From the NCBI GenBank assembly GCA_051880495.1, contig JBJEOB010000050.1, positions 3,048-67,047 of the forward strand: DNA of 64,000 bases, read 5' to 3'. Below, one piece after another: positions 42,327 through 52,058 of the stretch; within the stretch, counting starts at the first letter, position 1, and each line of letters begins with the position of its first letter. Below the pieces are notes generated by a model, which searched no databases, had not been told where the DNA came from, and was given only the letters and a program-made list of their open reading frames with translations. A program made the translations under genes and the position numbers. The DNA comes from MGBC120314 sp051880495 (lineage in GTDB: Bacteria; Bacillota; Clostridia; Lachnospirales; Lachnospiraceae).

Positions 42327-43397
42327 ATGCAGGAAAAACAAAGGATAGCGGGACTTGATGTTGTCAGGACAGTGGCCCTGTTATTCATAATTGGAGTACA
42401 TGTTTTTTATCATAATGGTTTTTACGGACAGGTTCAGAAGGGGTTCGGAATGCTTCTTGGCGATGTGTTAAGATGGCTTACGTTCTCATGTGTTCCGCTG
42501 TTTATAATACTAACCGGTTATCTGAAATGCAGGGCAGAGCTCTGTAAAAAATATTATAAAGGCATTGTGCCTGTTTTAATGGCATGGGTGATAATATCCA
42601 TCCTGTGTATGGTTTTTAGGATTACATATCTTCGTGTAGAGAAAACACCATTTGAGTGGCTTGTTGAATTTTTTAATTATAAGGCAGCCGATTACTCATG
42701 GTATATTGAACTGTATATAGGATTGTTTGCGCTGTGCCCGTTCCTCAACAGGATGTTTAACTGGGAGGCTGACCGCAGTTACCACAATGCACTTGTTGTA
42801 ACAATGATTTTAACGGCATTTGTGCCGTCGCTCGTGAATAATGTGATTCTGGCTGCCTCACCTTTGGAGGTTATGCCTAATTATTTTGTGGGATTATGGC
42901 CTTTTGCTTATTATTTTACCGGCTGTTACATTTGTAAATACGGATGTAAAATTCCATCGGGAATATGTTTTTTATTTGCAATTGTGTTTAGTGTGTTTAA
43001 GGGCGTTCTTACGTTTATCACAGCAAACGGACATAAATTCAATGACGGAATTACAGGAGGATATTCGGATTTTTTTGTTGCATGTATAACAATATTTGTA
43101 TTTTTAAGCTTTTACCGAGTGAATGTAGGCTCAAGCGGGCTTAGGAAAATATTCAGCCACATATCGAAACACTCTCTGTGCATATATCTGCTCTCGAGCA
43201 TACCGGATGCATTTGCTAATAAACTGTTTTTAGGTGTGAAGGCACCTGTAAATTATTACTGGGTGTTCCCGGCAAGAGTTGCATTTGTATTTGCCATAGC
43301 ACTTATTTTAAGTGAGATAGTATATCCTGTTACAATGCTGTTTAGCAGATTAATTTACAGGTGTTTTGAAGTTAAGGGTGATGGACATGAAAATTAA
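42327..43397 (+). CDS. Acyltransferase 3 family membrane protein
   Basis: Predicted O-acyltransferase acting on a surface polysaccharide or other envelope molecule. The 356-residue protein has about ten helices and the family start RIAGLDVVRTVALLFIIGVHV, with the conserved His of the first helix. Start may be ATG 42327 or GTG 42324; AAGGAG lies 9-12 bases upstream. Its 3' end overlaps the next gene by 11 bases. Confidence 0.88.
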   Translation: MQEKQRIAGLDVVRTVALLFIIGVHVFYHNGFYGQVQKGFGMLLGDVLRWLTFSCVPLFIILTGYLKCRAELCKKYYKGIVPVLMAWVIISILCMVFRITYLRVEKTPFEWLVEFFNYKAADYSWYIELYIGLFALCPFLNRMFNWEADRSYHNALVVTMILTAFVPSLVNNVILAASPLEVMPNYFVGLWPFAYYFTGCYICKYGCKIPSGICFLFAIVFSVFKGVLTFITANGHKFNDGITGGYSDFFVACITIFVFLSFYRVNVGSSGLRKIFSHISKHSLCIYLLSSIPDAFANKLFLGVKAPVNYYWVFPARVAFVFAIALILSEIVYPVTMLFSRLIYRCFEVKGDGHEN

Positions 43398-44511
43398 GCT
43401 TTCGGGTTATGATGATTTTAAATGCGCCGCTGATAAATGCACCATGACATGCTGCATGCAGTGGAAAATAGCGGTAGATAAGGAAACAAGAAAAAAGTGG
43501 AAGCTCACTGTATATGACGGAAAATCTTTGGATTCCCATGTCACGAAAAAGGATGGACAGGATGTAATAAAACTTAATAAAGACAAATTCTGCCCGTTTT
43601 TGAACAGTGAAAAATTGTGTAACCTGGTTCTTAATTACGGCGATGATATATTATCCGATACATGCGATACATTTCCACGCCAGATACATGAATTTGACGG
43701 CGTAACAGAGTATTCGCTTGTTTCGTGTTGTCCGGCGGTTGTTGACATGTTTAATGAGACGGATGAAATTGCCTTTGACAAAGAGGATTTGATGACTGAC
43801 CGGAATATTTCAATCAGAAATATTCTGATAAATATTTTAAAAGATGATAGTATTTCGATTACTACAGGACTGTTGATGGCATATTATATTCTGCTTGACA
43901 TTTATGACAGATATGATGATGAAGATGACATCTGTTTAAAAGAGTATGAGGATAAGGATGCTCTTTCTGAATTAAAATCAATGGTTGATGCAAGAATAAG
44001 TGATGTCATGGACACATTCACGGAAGATAACGAAATATGGCTTGATATTGCAGAAAATTACAGAAATGAGAAGCTGTATACGGAGTATATTGAAGATATA
44101 TCACTTTTGGCAGTGCAGTTGGAAAATACATCCGGCAACGCAGGGAAGACGGAAGCGCTCAAGACATCTTACATGGAATTTTGTGAGAGTATGAAACAAT
44201 ATGAGAAGCTCTTTCGCAATTTTCTTGTGGCAGAGCTGTTTACCAATTTATATGTTCCAAAATCTGATATTCCGGGGATGGTAGTAAAGCTACAATGGAT
44301 TGCAATGGAATTTACGGCAATCAGACACGGCATTTTCCTTAAATATTTAAAAACAGGGGCACCAACAGAGTATGAAACCGTCAGGGATATGATTGTTGTT
44401 GTATCCAGGATGATGGGGTATGATGAGGAAGACGTATTTGAATATATGGAGAACAGCTTCGAAAGCGTAGTCTGGGAATGGGGATATATGGCGTTCATTC
44501 TTGGAAAATAA
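43387..44511 (+). CDS. FliB-family protein (lysine-N-methylase-like, Cys-rich)
   Basis: A 374-residue protein of the FliB/YkgJ Fe-S group; FliB of Salmonella methylates flagellin lysines. Cys clusters are CAADKCTMTCCMQW (residues 13-26), CPFL, CNLV, DTCDTFPRQ and SCCP (by about residue 120), fitting an iron-sulfur domain. The rest is helical and acidic. No flagellar gene is in the window, so the target is unknown. ATG 43387 lies in the end of the acyltransferase gene, with AAGGGTGATGG upstream. Confidence 0.82.
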   Translation: MKIKLSGYDDFKCAADKCTMTCCMQWKIAVDKETRKKWKLTVYDGKSLDSHVTKKDGQDVIKLNKDKFCPFLNSEKLCNLVLNYGDDILSDTCDTFPRQIHEFDGVTEYSLVSCCPAVVDMFNETDEIAFDKEDLMTDRNISIRNILINILKDDSISITTGLLMAYYILLDIYDRYDDEDDICLKEYEDKDALSELKSMVDARISDVMDTFTEDNEIWLDIAENYRNEKLYTEYIEDISLLAVQLENTSGNAGKTEALKTSYMEFCESMKQYEKLFRNFLVAELFTNLYVPKSDIPGMVVKLQWIAMEFTAIRHGIFLKYLKTGAPTEYETVRDMIVVVSRMMGYDEEDVFEYMENSFESVVWEWGYMAFILGK

Positions 44512-44532
44512 TAAGACAGAGGATAATTTAAG

Positions 44533-45429
44533 ATGATTCAGGATATAAAACCGCAGTTTTTAAACAACCAGTATCACAATTGTACTTTGCAGGATATGAG
44601 CAGTGTAGTGATTTTTAACGGACGTGAAATACTGGTAAAAAGAAAAAATGATGAAGTTGAGTTCCTGCATTACGGGGAATTTGCAAAATTATGTGAGCAG
44701 GCGGGTGCTGTCAGACCAGAGTGCATCTATCTTTTTTCGATAGGTGAAAAATCGTATTTCATGCCTGATATTGCGTTTGTTGCCGAAAATAATGTTTTGG
44801 AGATGTTTAATGACGCAGCAGAAGGATTTGAATTCATAAAAATGTATGATTTGCGTCGAATGAAGCCGAAAGAGACTGTTTTTGCAGGAGCTACTGCATG
44901 GCATTTGTACAATTGGTACAGGTCAAACAGGTATTGCGGAGTATGCTCGGGCGTTATGAAGCATGATGAAAAGGAACGAATGATGCACTGTCCGAATTGC
45001 GGGAATATGGTGTTTCCGAAGCTGGTGCCTGCAGTTATTGTAGGTGTAAAAAATCATGACCGCCTGCTTATGACAAAATATGCAGGACGTGAATATAAGC
45101 GTTATGCGCTGATTGCCGGTTTTACGGAAATTGGTGAAACAGTCGAGGAAACTGTTGCAAGAGAGGTAATGGAAGAGGCCGGAGTGAAGGTGAAAAATAT
45201 CACATATTATAAAAGCCAGCCGTGGGGCTTTGACAGCGATTTGCTGCTTGGTTTCTTCTGCGACCTTGACGGTGATGATACCATACATATGGATGATGGC
45301 GAGCTGTCTGTGGCAGAGTGGATTGATTATAAGGATATGCCGAGGTATCATGAAGGCTTAAGCCTCACGGAGGAAATGATGAATCACTTTATAGAAGAGA
45401 GAATAAATTTTCACAGAAAAGATAAGTAA
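44533..45429 (+). CDS. nudC: NAD(+) diphosphatase (NudC type)
   Basis: Hydrolyses NADH to NMNH and AMP and removes NAD caps from RNA. The 298-residue protein has the zinc ribbon CGVCSG...CPNCG (about residues 135-156), then the Nudix box GFTEIGETVEETVAREVMEE (about 196-215) and the NudC-specific motif as SQPWGFDSD, where the usual Pro after Trp is Gly. It is followed by the lipase gene after 12 bases. Confidence 0.88.
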   Translation: MIQDIKPQFLNNQYHNCTLQDMSSVVIFNGREILVKRKNDEVEFLHYGEFAKLCEQAGAVRPECIYLFSIGEKSYFMPDIAFVAENNVLEMFNDAAEGFEFIKMYDLRRMKPKETVFAGATAWHLYNWYRSNRYCGVCSGVMKHDEKERMMHCPNCGNMVFPKLVPAVIVGVKNHDRLLMTKYAGREYKRYALIAGFTEIGETVEETVAREVMEEAGVKVKNITYYKSQPWGFDSDLLLGFFCDLDGDDTIHMDDGELSVAEWIDYKDMPRYHEGLSLTEEMMNHFIEERINFHRKDK

Positions 45430-45441
45430 CAGGAGAAGCAT

Positions 45442-46794
45442 ATGAAGAATATTTTTAAAATTTTATTTAGAATTTTTTATGCGGTTATTGTATTTTATGC
45501 TGCCAATATGTATACGCTTGGCAAAACAGGCGGATTTGCCGTGGCTTTGTGGATACCGGTTGTGGCATTTGTATTTATCAATATCATTCCGAGCCTGTTC
45601 TGCTTTAACGTAAGGACGTTTAAACTTAAAAACTGTGCGTTCGGCTGTGAGCTTTTATATATTTTCCTGATGTCTGTCAGTGCGTCGGTAATTTATCTTT
45701 TTTGGGGAATATTCGGTATGTTTGGAGTCGGTAATATTTTTGATGAATCCAAATTCTGGCTTATAGGCATAGTTATATGCGTGGTAGTTGAGGCTGTTGT
45801 TTTCTGGAACGGAATGGTAAGACTTTATATAAGTTCATCACAGCTTGGCGTAAAATGGCGTGTAATCGGCGGTTTGTGCGGAATGATTCCGGTTGCCAAT
45901 CTGATTGTATTAAGAAAAATGCTGAAAATCGTAAGAGAAGAAGTTACTTATGAAAATGAAAAGATTCTTCTGGATGAGAGCCGAAAGAGTGAAGAACTGT
46001 GTAAGACAAAGTATCCTCTGCTTATGGTGCATGGTGTATTTTTCAGGGATTTCAGATATTTTAATTACTGGGGAAGAATTCCGGATACACTAAAGGCAAA
46101 CGGTGCGACGATTTATTATGGAAATCATCAGTCTGCGGCTACGGTTTCGGAATGTGCTAAGGAACTTGACGAACGGATAAAATCTATCGTAAAGGAGACG
46201 GGGTGTGAAAAGGTAAATGTAATCGCACACTCCAAGGGCGGTCTTGATATGAGATATGCCCTGTCAAAGTTTGATACAGCCGATTATGTAGCGACGCTTA
46301 CAACGATAAATACACCGCACAGGGGATGCGAATTTGCAGACTATTTATTATCCAAAATACCACCTGTGCAGCAGAGCATGGTGGCGGATGCATATAATGG
46401 CGCACTTAAAAAATTAGGTGATTCCAATCCTGATTTTATCGGAGCAGTAACTGACCTGACGGCAAGTGCATGTGAGAAGCGAAACGAAGAGATACAGGAT
46501 AATCCTAAGGTATACTATCAGAGTGTGGGTTCTAAATTAAATGTTGCCTCAAGCGGCAGATTTCCGCTTAATTTTACACATTCCCTTGTAAAATATTTTG
46601 ATGGTGATAATGATGGACTCGTTGGCGAAAAATCATTTGAATGGGGTTCGCATTATACATTCTTAAAAAGCGATGGACAACGCGGAATATCGCACGGGGA
46701 TATGATAGATTTAAATCGTGAGAATTTTAAAGGTTTTGATGTCCGTGAATTTTATGTAAATCTTGTCTCTGACTTGAAAAAACAGGGCTATTAG
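45442..46794 (+). CDS. Membrane-anchored lipase-like alpha/beta hydrolase
   Basis: Predicted esterase/lipase of 450 residues. Four N-terminal helices (about 8-28, 33-53, 65-95, 105-130) precede an alpha/beta hydrolase domain from about residue 190 (YPLLMVHGVFFRD). The nucleophile is Ser in NVIAHSKGGLD (about 255-265), followed by TINTPHRG; Asp in DGDNDGLV and His in ISHGDMI near the end complete a plausible triad. It resembles bacterial LipA/lactonising lipases with an added membrane part. Substrate unknown. Confidence 0.82.
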   Translation: MKNIFKILFRIFYAVIVFYAANMYTLGKTGGFAVALWIPVVAFVFINIIPSLFCFNVRTFKLKNCAFGCELLYIFLMSVSASVIYLFWGIFGMFGVGNIFDESKFWLIGIVICVVVEAVVFWNGMVRLYISSSQLGVKWRVIGGLCGMIPVANLIVLRKMLKIVREEVTYENEKILLDESRKSEELCKTKYPLLMVHGVFFRDFRYFNYWGRIPDTLKANGATIYYGNHQSAATVSECAKELDERIKSIVKETGCEKVNVIAHSKGGLDMRYALSKFDTADYVATLTTINTPHRGCEFADYLLSKIPPVQQSMVADAYNGALKKLGDSNPDFIGAVTDLTASACEKRNEEIQDNPKVYYQSVGSKLNVASSGRFPLNFTHSLVKYFDGDNDGLVGEKSFEWGSHYTFLKSDGQRGISHGDMIDLNRENFKGFDVREFYVNLVSDLKKQGY

Positions 46795-46810
46795 GTTATA
46801 ATAATATATG

Positions 46811-46870
46811 TATTGCATCCATGTTCCGGATGACACAATGTATCGTCCGGAAAAAAGGTGGAGCGACAAC
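46811..46870 (+). promoter_or_regulatory. Leader of the ECF gene with two alternative hairpins
   Basis: TTCCGGA (46824-46830) pairs with TCCGGAA (46846-46852). The same GGA is also able to pair upstream as CATCC with GGATG (46816-46820 with 46828-46832). The structures exclude each other and lie 30-70 bases before ATG 46884. No known riboswitch class was recognised. Confidence 0.35.
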
Positions 46871-46883
46871 AGGAGGATTAAAA

Positions 46884-47519
46884 ATGAATAGAGGAAGTAA
46901 ACTTTCAACAAAGCAGTGGGTAACTTTGGGTTTGTTGGCAGCACTGGTACTTATTATGTCAAGCACACCGCTTGGCACATTACCGCTTGGACCATTGTCA
47001 ATTACCCTCAATATGATTCCGGTAGCAATTGCAGCGATTGCAGTAGGACCTGTAGGTGGATGTATCATAGGAGCCGTATTCGGAACATATAGTTTTTTGC
47101 AGGCGATGGGAATTGGTGTACCTAGCGGAATGGGTATTCTGACATTTGGAATCAGCCCGGTACTTACATTTGTACAGAGATTTGTATCACGTGCGGTTAC
47201 GGGTCTTTTGCTCGGTTACATTTTCAGAGGCATCAGAAAACTTTTTAACACACCTGTAGCTGTTTTTTCAACAGGCTTTTGTGCTGCAATACTTAATTTT
47301 ATATTCTTTATGGGATTACTTGCAGTATGTTTTGGCAACAGTCCGGAATTCGGCGTATTTTTACATGATAAGCTGGGTAAGGCTACAATGACAGCTTATA
47401 TTGTAGGAACATTTCTCTCAAACACAATATTTGAGATAATTGTTACAACGCTTCTTACGGGACTTGTAGGTCTTGGTCTTTTTAAGGCTAAGCTTATTGA
47501 TGTAACGGAAACTAAATAG
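46884..47519 (+). CDS. ECF transporter S component, probably for pantothenate
   Basis: Substrate-binding membrane subunit of an energy-coupling-factor importer. The 211-residue protein has about six helices, with the N-terminal TPLGTLPLGPLSITLNMIP and GPVGGCIIGAVFGTYSFLQ that are typical of PanT-like S components. coaX and coaBC lie 1.3 kb downstream on the same strand, which supports pantothenate as substrate; this is inference. ATG 46884 follows ACAGGAGGATTAAAA. The ECF ATPases and T component are not in the window. Confidence 0.8.
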   Translation: MNRGSKLSTKQWVTLGLLAALVLIMSSTPLGTLPLGPLSITLNMIPVAIAAIAVGPVGGCIIGAVFGTYSFLQAMGIGVPSGMGILTFGISPVLTFVQRFVSRAVTGLLLGYIFRGIRKLFNTPVAVFSTGFCAAILNFIFFMGLLAVCFGNSPEFGVFLHDKLGKATMTAYIVGTFLSNTIFEIIVTTLLTGLVGLGLFKAKLIDVTETK

Positions 47520-47618
47520 TAAAGATAAATGTGGTTGTCTCACTGTGTGCGGCAACCTCATTCTATATTACAGCATGCGATTGCGAAAATAAAGTATAAA
47601 TAATAAGGGGTAGGGGAT

Positions 47619-48755
47619 ATGAGAAAAAAATTATTAACGGCAGGGTTTGTCCTTGCAATGTCGGCTGTCATTTTTACAGGATGTGCACAAAAAGACGCAG
47701 ACAGTACTAAAACTACAAATGAAGTGACCGGTGCAGTGACCGAATCACCTTCAATACCGGAAACAACCGAGGCGGCAACTGATTATGAAAAATTATATGG
47801 TGGAGTTTTAGACAGATACTACAAGCTGATTGTTTCGGGAGATGATTCAGTAAATCCGGAGGATGGCCAGATAGGTATAAAGGAAGCGATGATTGGATCA
47901 GCAAGCCCGGTTGTGCTTGAAAGTATTGGATATGCCATACAGGATATCAGCGGTGATGGAATACCTGAACTGATAATTGCTGATACGGCATCTGACAGTA
48001 ATATCTATGCTGTGTACACATACATTAACAACGCACCGCAGTTTGTTTTTGAAGGCTGGGCAAGAAACAGATATATGCTCCTTGATGACGGAAGAATATA
48101 TAATGAGGGCTCAGGCGGTGCGATGTATTTGATTTTTGGAACATATAGGCTTTCAAATGACGGCACGACACTTGAGTGTGAAGATTATTATTTTACATAT
48201 GAAAAGGATGAGACATTTAAAAATATCGGATTTTACCACAATACCTCAGGTATGTGGGACAGGGATGCTTCTGAAGAACTGAACGTCTCTGATGATGAGT
48301 TTACTAAGATACAGCAAGGTTTTGAGAATAAGATACGAAAGATTGAGGTTACTCCATTTTCACAGTATATATATAAAGATGATAAGGGAAAGGTAAGTGC
48401 TGTGTGGTATGCAGATGCCGCAGATAAGCTTACCGGATATGATGAATTTTCTGTTTATAATAACGTAGAGCAGGTTAAGGTGGTGTTTCAGACTGACAGG
48501 GATGTTACGGATTTTAAACTGCTGACGCTTAACATAACAGGTATTGATGCAAACGGCAATATGTCATATACATCAGAAGAAATATATTCACAGGATAAAC
48601 TGACTGTTCAAAGACCGCTTGTTGTCGCAATGGCATTTTACGGTGACCTTCCGTCTTATGCTGTCTCATATGTGGATGAGAGCGGCGAAACAAGAAGATT
48701 TACGGTGGAGATAAGCGGTGAGAACGGTGCACTTGTTTTAAATGAATTTAAATAA
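47619..48755 (+). CDS. Lipoprotein of unknown function
   Basis: A 378-residue exported lipoprotein: signal peptide with lipobox FTGC (Cys about residue 22), then a Thr/Glu-rich linker (about 25-55). The segment DISGDGIPELIIAD (about 110-123) resembles an FG-GAP/VCBS or calcium-binding repeat seen in many Clostridia lipoproteins. No enzymatic motif was recognised. It lies between the ECF gene and coaX. RBS AAGGGG is weak. Confidence 0.75.
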   Translation: MRKKLLTAGFVLAMSAVIFTGCAQKDADSTKTTNEVTGAVTESPSIPETTEAATDYEKLYGGVLDRYYKLIVSGDDSVNPEDGQIGIKEAMIGSASPVVLESIGYAIQDISGDGIPELIIADTASDSNIYAVYTYINNAPQFVFEGWARNRYMLLDDGRIYNEGSGGAMYLIFGTYRLSNDGTTLECEDYYFTYEKDETFKNIGFYHNTSGMWDRDASEELNVSDDEFTKIQQGFENKIRKIEVTPFSQYIYKDDKGKVSAVWYADAADKLTGYDEFSVYNNVEQVKVVFQTDRDVTDFKLLTLNITGIDANGNMSYTSEEIYSQDKLTVQRPLVVAMAFYGDLPSYAVSYVDESGETRRFTVEISGENGALVLNEFK

Positions 48756-48775
48756 AAGTTTTCAGGGAGGCATGT

Positions 48776-49549
48776 ATGATTCTTGCAATTGACATGGGAA
48801 ATACCAATATAGTTGTAGGCTGTATTGATGATGAAAAGACATTTTTTGTTGAGCGTATTTCAACAGATAAATCAAAGACAGCACTTGAGTATGCCGTCAG
48901 CTTTAAGACGGTTCTGGAGCTTTATTCGATAGACATTACCGCTGTCGAGGGAGCAATAATTTCCTCGGTAGTGCCGCCGCTTACCAACGCGCTTATAGAG
49001 GCGGTGGAGAAAATAATCGGTAAGACTCCGCTGGTTGTAGGACCGGGCGTTAAGACCGGACTTAATATCAAAATGGATAATCCGAAGACCGTGGGAAGCG
49101 ACCTGATTGTAGATGCTATAGCGGGAATCAGGGAATATGGTGCACCGTTAATTATCATTGATATGGGTACGGCGACAACGATGTCGGTTGTGGATAAAGA
49201 CGGAAACTATTCAGGCGGTGTTATCTGCCCGGGTGTACGTTTGTCGATGGAAGCACTCTCATCCAATGCGGCACAGCTTTATAAGGTAAGCCTTGAAGCT
49301 CCTAAGAAAGCAATAGGCAAGAATACCATCGACTGTATGAAGAGCGGACTTGTTCTTGGAGCAGCATGTATGCTTGACGGCCTGATTGACAGAATGGAAG
49401 AGGAGCTTGGATATCCTGCAAGGGCAGTTGCTACAGGAGGCCTTGCCAAGGTAGTTATACCTCTTTGCAAAAAAGATATTATAGTAGATGATGACCTGTT
49501 ATTAAAGGGTCTTAAGATTATTTATGATAAGAATCAGGAAAATGATTAA
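48776..49549 (+). CDS. coaX: Type III pantothenate kinase
   Basis: Phosphorylates pantothenate, first step of CoA synthesis; needs a monovalent cation and is not feedback-inhibited by CoA. The 257-residue protein has the ASKHA motifs DMGNTNIVVG (about residues 5-14), GPGVKTGL, SDLIVDAIAG and DMGTATTMSVVD (about 128-139). RBS GGGAGG. coaBC follows after 12 bases, forming a short CoA operon. Confidence 0.96.
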   Translation: MILAIDMGNTNIVVGCIDDEKTFFVERISTDKSKTALEYAVSFKTVLELYSIDITAVEGAIISSVVPPLTNALIEAVEKIIGKTPLVVGPGVKTGLNIKMDNPKTVGSDLIVDAIAGIREYGAPLIIIDMGTATTMSVVDKDGNYSGGVICPGVRLSMEALSSNAAQLYKVSLEAPKKAIGKNTIDCMKSGLVLGAACMLDGLIDRMEEELGYPARAVATGGLAKVVIPLCKKDIIVDDDLLLKGLKIIYDKNQEND

Positions 49550-49561
49550 GGAGGAATTGAT

Positions 49562-50755
49562 ATGCTGGCCGGTAAAAAAGTAGTTCTTGCCGTAACGGGA
49601 AGCATTGCGGCATACAAGATAGCAAATCTTGCAAGTATGTTAAAGAAACTGAATGCTGATATAACCGTTCTCATGACTGAGAATGCGACTAATTTTATTA
49701 ATCCGATAACATTTGAGACACTAACGGGAAATAAATGCCTTATCGATACATTTGACAGAAACTTCCAGTACAGCGTTGAGCATGTTGCACTGGCAAAAGC
49801 AGCAGACATAGTGCTTGTTGCGCCTGCTTCAGCAAATGTAATCGGTAAAATTGCAAATGGAATTGCGGATGATATGCTTACGACAACAGTGATGGCATGT
49901 ACATGTAAGAAGATAATTGCTCCTGCAATGAATACACAGATGTACCGCAATCCTATAGTGCAGGATAATATTGAGAAGCTAAAAAAATTTGGATATGAAG
50001 TTATTACGCCGGACACAGGTTTTCTTGCATGCGGCGATGTCGGAGTAGGCAAAATGCCTTCTGAAAATGTGCTTATGCAGTACATTATAAGAGAATGTGC
50101 GATGAAGAAGGATATGCAGGGACTTAATGTACTTGTTACGGCAGGGCCTACGATGGAAAAAATCGACCCGGTAAGATTTATAAGTAATCATTCTTCGGGC
50201 AAGATGGGATATGCTCTTGCAAGAAACTGTATGTTAAGAGGCGCCAATGTAACTCTTATTACAGGCAGGACAAGTCTTGAACCGCCGATGTTTGTCAATA
50301 CTGTTCCGGTAGTTTCCGCACAGGATATGTACGAGGCGGTGATGGAATATTTTGATGATCAGGATATTGTAATCAAGGCGGCAGCAGTTGCTGATTTCCG
50401 CCCAAAGAATCCTGCTGATGAGAAGGTTAAGAAAAATGATGGCACTATGAATATTGAGCTTGAGGCTACGACAGATATATTAAAGACTCTCGGTGAACAG
50501 AAAACGAAGCAGTTTTTATGCGGATTTTCGATGGAAACAGAAAATATGCTTGAAAATTCAAAAGCCAAGCTTGTTAAGAAGAATCTTGACATGATAGTTG
50601 CCAATAATTTAAAGGCGCAGGGCGCTGGATTTGGCACGGATACCAATATTGTGACGATAATTACCGCTGATGAGGTAAGAGAGCTTGAAATAATGTCCAA
50701 AGACGAAGTTGCGGATGTGATAGTTGATAATATTTTGGAAAAAATGAAATTTTAA
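49562..50755 (+). CDS. coaBC: Bifunctional phosphopantothenoylcysteine decarboxylase/phosphopantothenate-cysteine ligase
   Basis: Second and third steps of CoA synthesis. The 397-residue protein has the CoaC flavoprotein half (1-180: VTGSIAAYK, active-site His in VEHVALAK, ASANVIGKIANG, PAMNTQMY) and the CoaB half from about residue 187 (VTAGPTMEKIDPVRFISNHS, GKMGYALA). Both halves look intact. Last gene of the coaX-coaBC operon. Confidence 0.96.
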   Translation: MLAGKKVVLAVTGSIAAYKIANLASMLKKLNADITVLMTENATNFINPITFETLTGNKCLIDTFDRNFQYSVEHVALAKAADIVLVAPASANVIGKIANGIADDMLTTTVMACTCKKIIAPAMNTQMYRNPIVQDNIEKLKKFGYEVITPDTGFLACGDVGVGKMPSENVLMQYIIRECAMKKDMQGLNVLVTAGPTMEKIDPVRFISNHSSGKMGYALARNCMLRGANVTLITGRTSLEPPMFVNTVPVVSAQDMYEAVMEYFDDQDIVIKAAAVADFRPKNPADEKVKKNDGTMNIELEATTDILKTLGEQKTKQFLCGFSMETENMLENSKAKLVKKNLDMIVANNLKAQGAGFGTDTNIVTIITADEVRELEIMSKDEVADVIVDNILEKMKF

Positions 50756-50840
50756 TGTGATTTTAATCTTTCTAACCTTTTTATTTAATTTTGAAATCGT
50801 ATTATAACCTCATCAACAAAACATATTGGAGGAAAATACA

Positions 50841-51371
50841 ATGGAACATTTAGAAATGGTTGAAAAATTAAAGGAAAAGACAGGAGTTACTTATGAGGAT
50901 GCAAAGAATGCATTGGAAGCATGCCAGTGGGATTTGCTGGATGCGATAGTTTACCTTGAAAAGCTTGGAAAGGTAAAGGAAGGAGCTGCAAGATTCTCAA
51001 CACAGTATGAGCAGTCGGAACATTTTGAAAAAGCAGCATCGGTTCATTCACAAAAATCTTCTTTTATTGATGTGGTTAACCGTTTCATCAAGTGGTGTAC
51101 AGACATCATCCGCAAGGGAAATGAGAACTTCTTTAACATTGACAAGAATGAAAAACGTATGGTGACAATGCCGATTACGCTTCTGGTAATTATAACATGC
51201 TTTGCTTTCTGGATTGTAGTACCGTTACTTATTGTCGGACTTTTCTTTGGATTTAAGTACTCATTTTCAGGAGAAGTTGCCAGAGGTATTGACTTAAACG
51301 GTGCCATGGATAAGGCTTCACAGGCAGCAGAGAACATCAAGAGAGATTTCGAAAACAAGGATAAGGAATAA
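50841..51371 (+). CDS. UBA-like/DUF4342 membrane protein
   Basis: A 176-residue protein with an N-terminal UBA-like three-helix segment (residues 1-45; LKEKTGVTYEDAKNALEACQ, as in EF-Ts and DUF4342 proteins), a linker and a membrane helix pair (about 108-140), then a short cytoplasmic tail. ATG 50841 follows TTGGAGG; an in-frame ATG at 50826 overlaps that ribosome binding site. Its stop overlaps the response regulator start (TAATG), so the three genes form an operon. Function unknown. Confidence 0.8.
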   Translation: MEHLEMVEKLKEKTGVTYEDAKNALEACQWDLLDAIVYLEKLGKVKEGAARFSTQYEQSEHFEKAASVHSQKSSFIDVVNRFIKWCTDIIRKGNENFFNIDKNEKRMVTMPITLLVIITCFAFWIVVPLLIVGLFFGFKYSFSGEVARGIDLNGAMDKASQAAENIKRDFENKDKE

Positions 51372-52054
51372 TGAAAATATTAATCGTTGAAGATGAAGAG
51401 AAGATTGCGAGATTTATAGAGCTGGAGCTTGTCCATGAAGGATATGAGGTATCCAAGACGGTAAGCGGAAGAGAAGGACTTGCCATGGCAGAAAGCGGTG
51501 AGTACGACCTTATGGTACTGGATGTGATGCTTCCTGAATTAAACGGGCTTGAGGTATTAAGAAGACTAAGAAAAAGTTCTGATATGCCGGTCATAATGCT
51601 GACAGCACGTGATGCGGTGATGGACAAGGTGTCAGGCCTTGATGCCGGAGCAGATGATTATATTACCAAACCGTTTGCGATTGAAGAGCTTCTGGCAAGA
51701 ATCCGTGTAGCATTAAAAAAGCATCCGGCAAAAAGCAGTATCATAACATCAGAAGATGAAGGTCTTTCGTTTGGAAAGCTTTACATGGATCTTGCAAGGC
51801 GCACGGTCACGTATGACAATGAAAATATAGACCTTACTTTCAGGGAATTTGAATTGTTAAAAGAGCTGCTTGAAAATAAAAATATTGTTTTATCACGCGA
51901 TACACTTCTTACGAAAGTATGCGGCTATGATTACGTCGGTGAGACCAATGTCATAGATGTTTATGTGCGTTATCTTCGAACCAAGATTGACGATAAATAT
52001 GGGATTAAGATGATTCAGACAGTCAGATGTGTAGGGTATGTAATAAGGGAATGA
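51371..52054 (+). CDS. OmpR/PhoB-family response regulator
   Basis: DNA-binding response regulator of 227 residues. Receiver domain (1-115): acidic pocket VEDEE, phosphorylated Asp in LMVLDVMLPELNG (about residue 52), LTARD and YITKPF (Lys about 102). Winged-helix effector domain follows (about 130-225; LTFREFELLKELLEN). Paired with the kinase 4 bases downstream. Signal and targets unknown. Confidence 0.94.
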   Translation: MKILIVEDEEKIARFIELELVHEGYEVSKTVSGREGLAMAESGEYDLMVLDVMLPELNGLEVLRRLRKSSDMPVIMLTARDAVMDKVSGLDAGADDYITKPFAIEELLARIRVALKKHPAKSSIITSEDEGLSFGKLYMDLARRTVTYDNENIDLTFREFELLKELLENKNIVLSRDTLLTKVCGYDYVGETNVIDVYVRYLRTKIDDKYGIKMIQTVRCVGYVIRE

Positions 52055-52058
52055 TTAT

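Noticed and set aside
47530..47590. Hairpin GGTTG/CAACC and a lone GATTGCGAAAA after the ECF gene, possibly a half copy of the 1.5-kb palindrome
   Set aside because: Only one arm matches and there is no T-tract; too little to call an element or a terminator.
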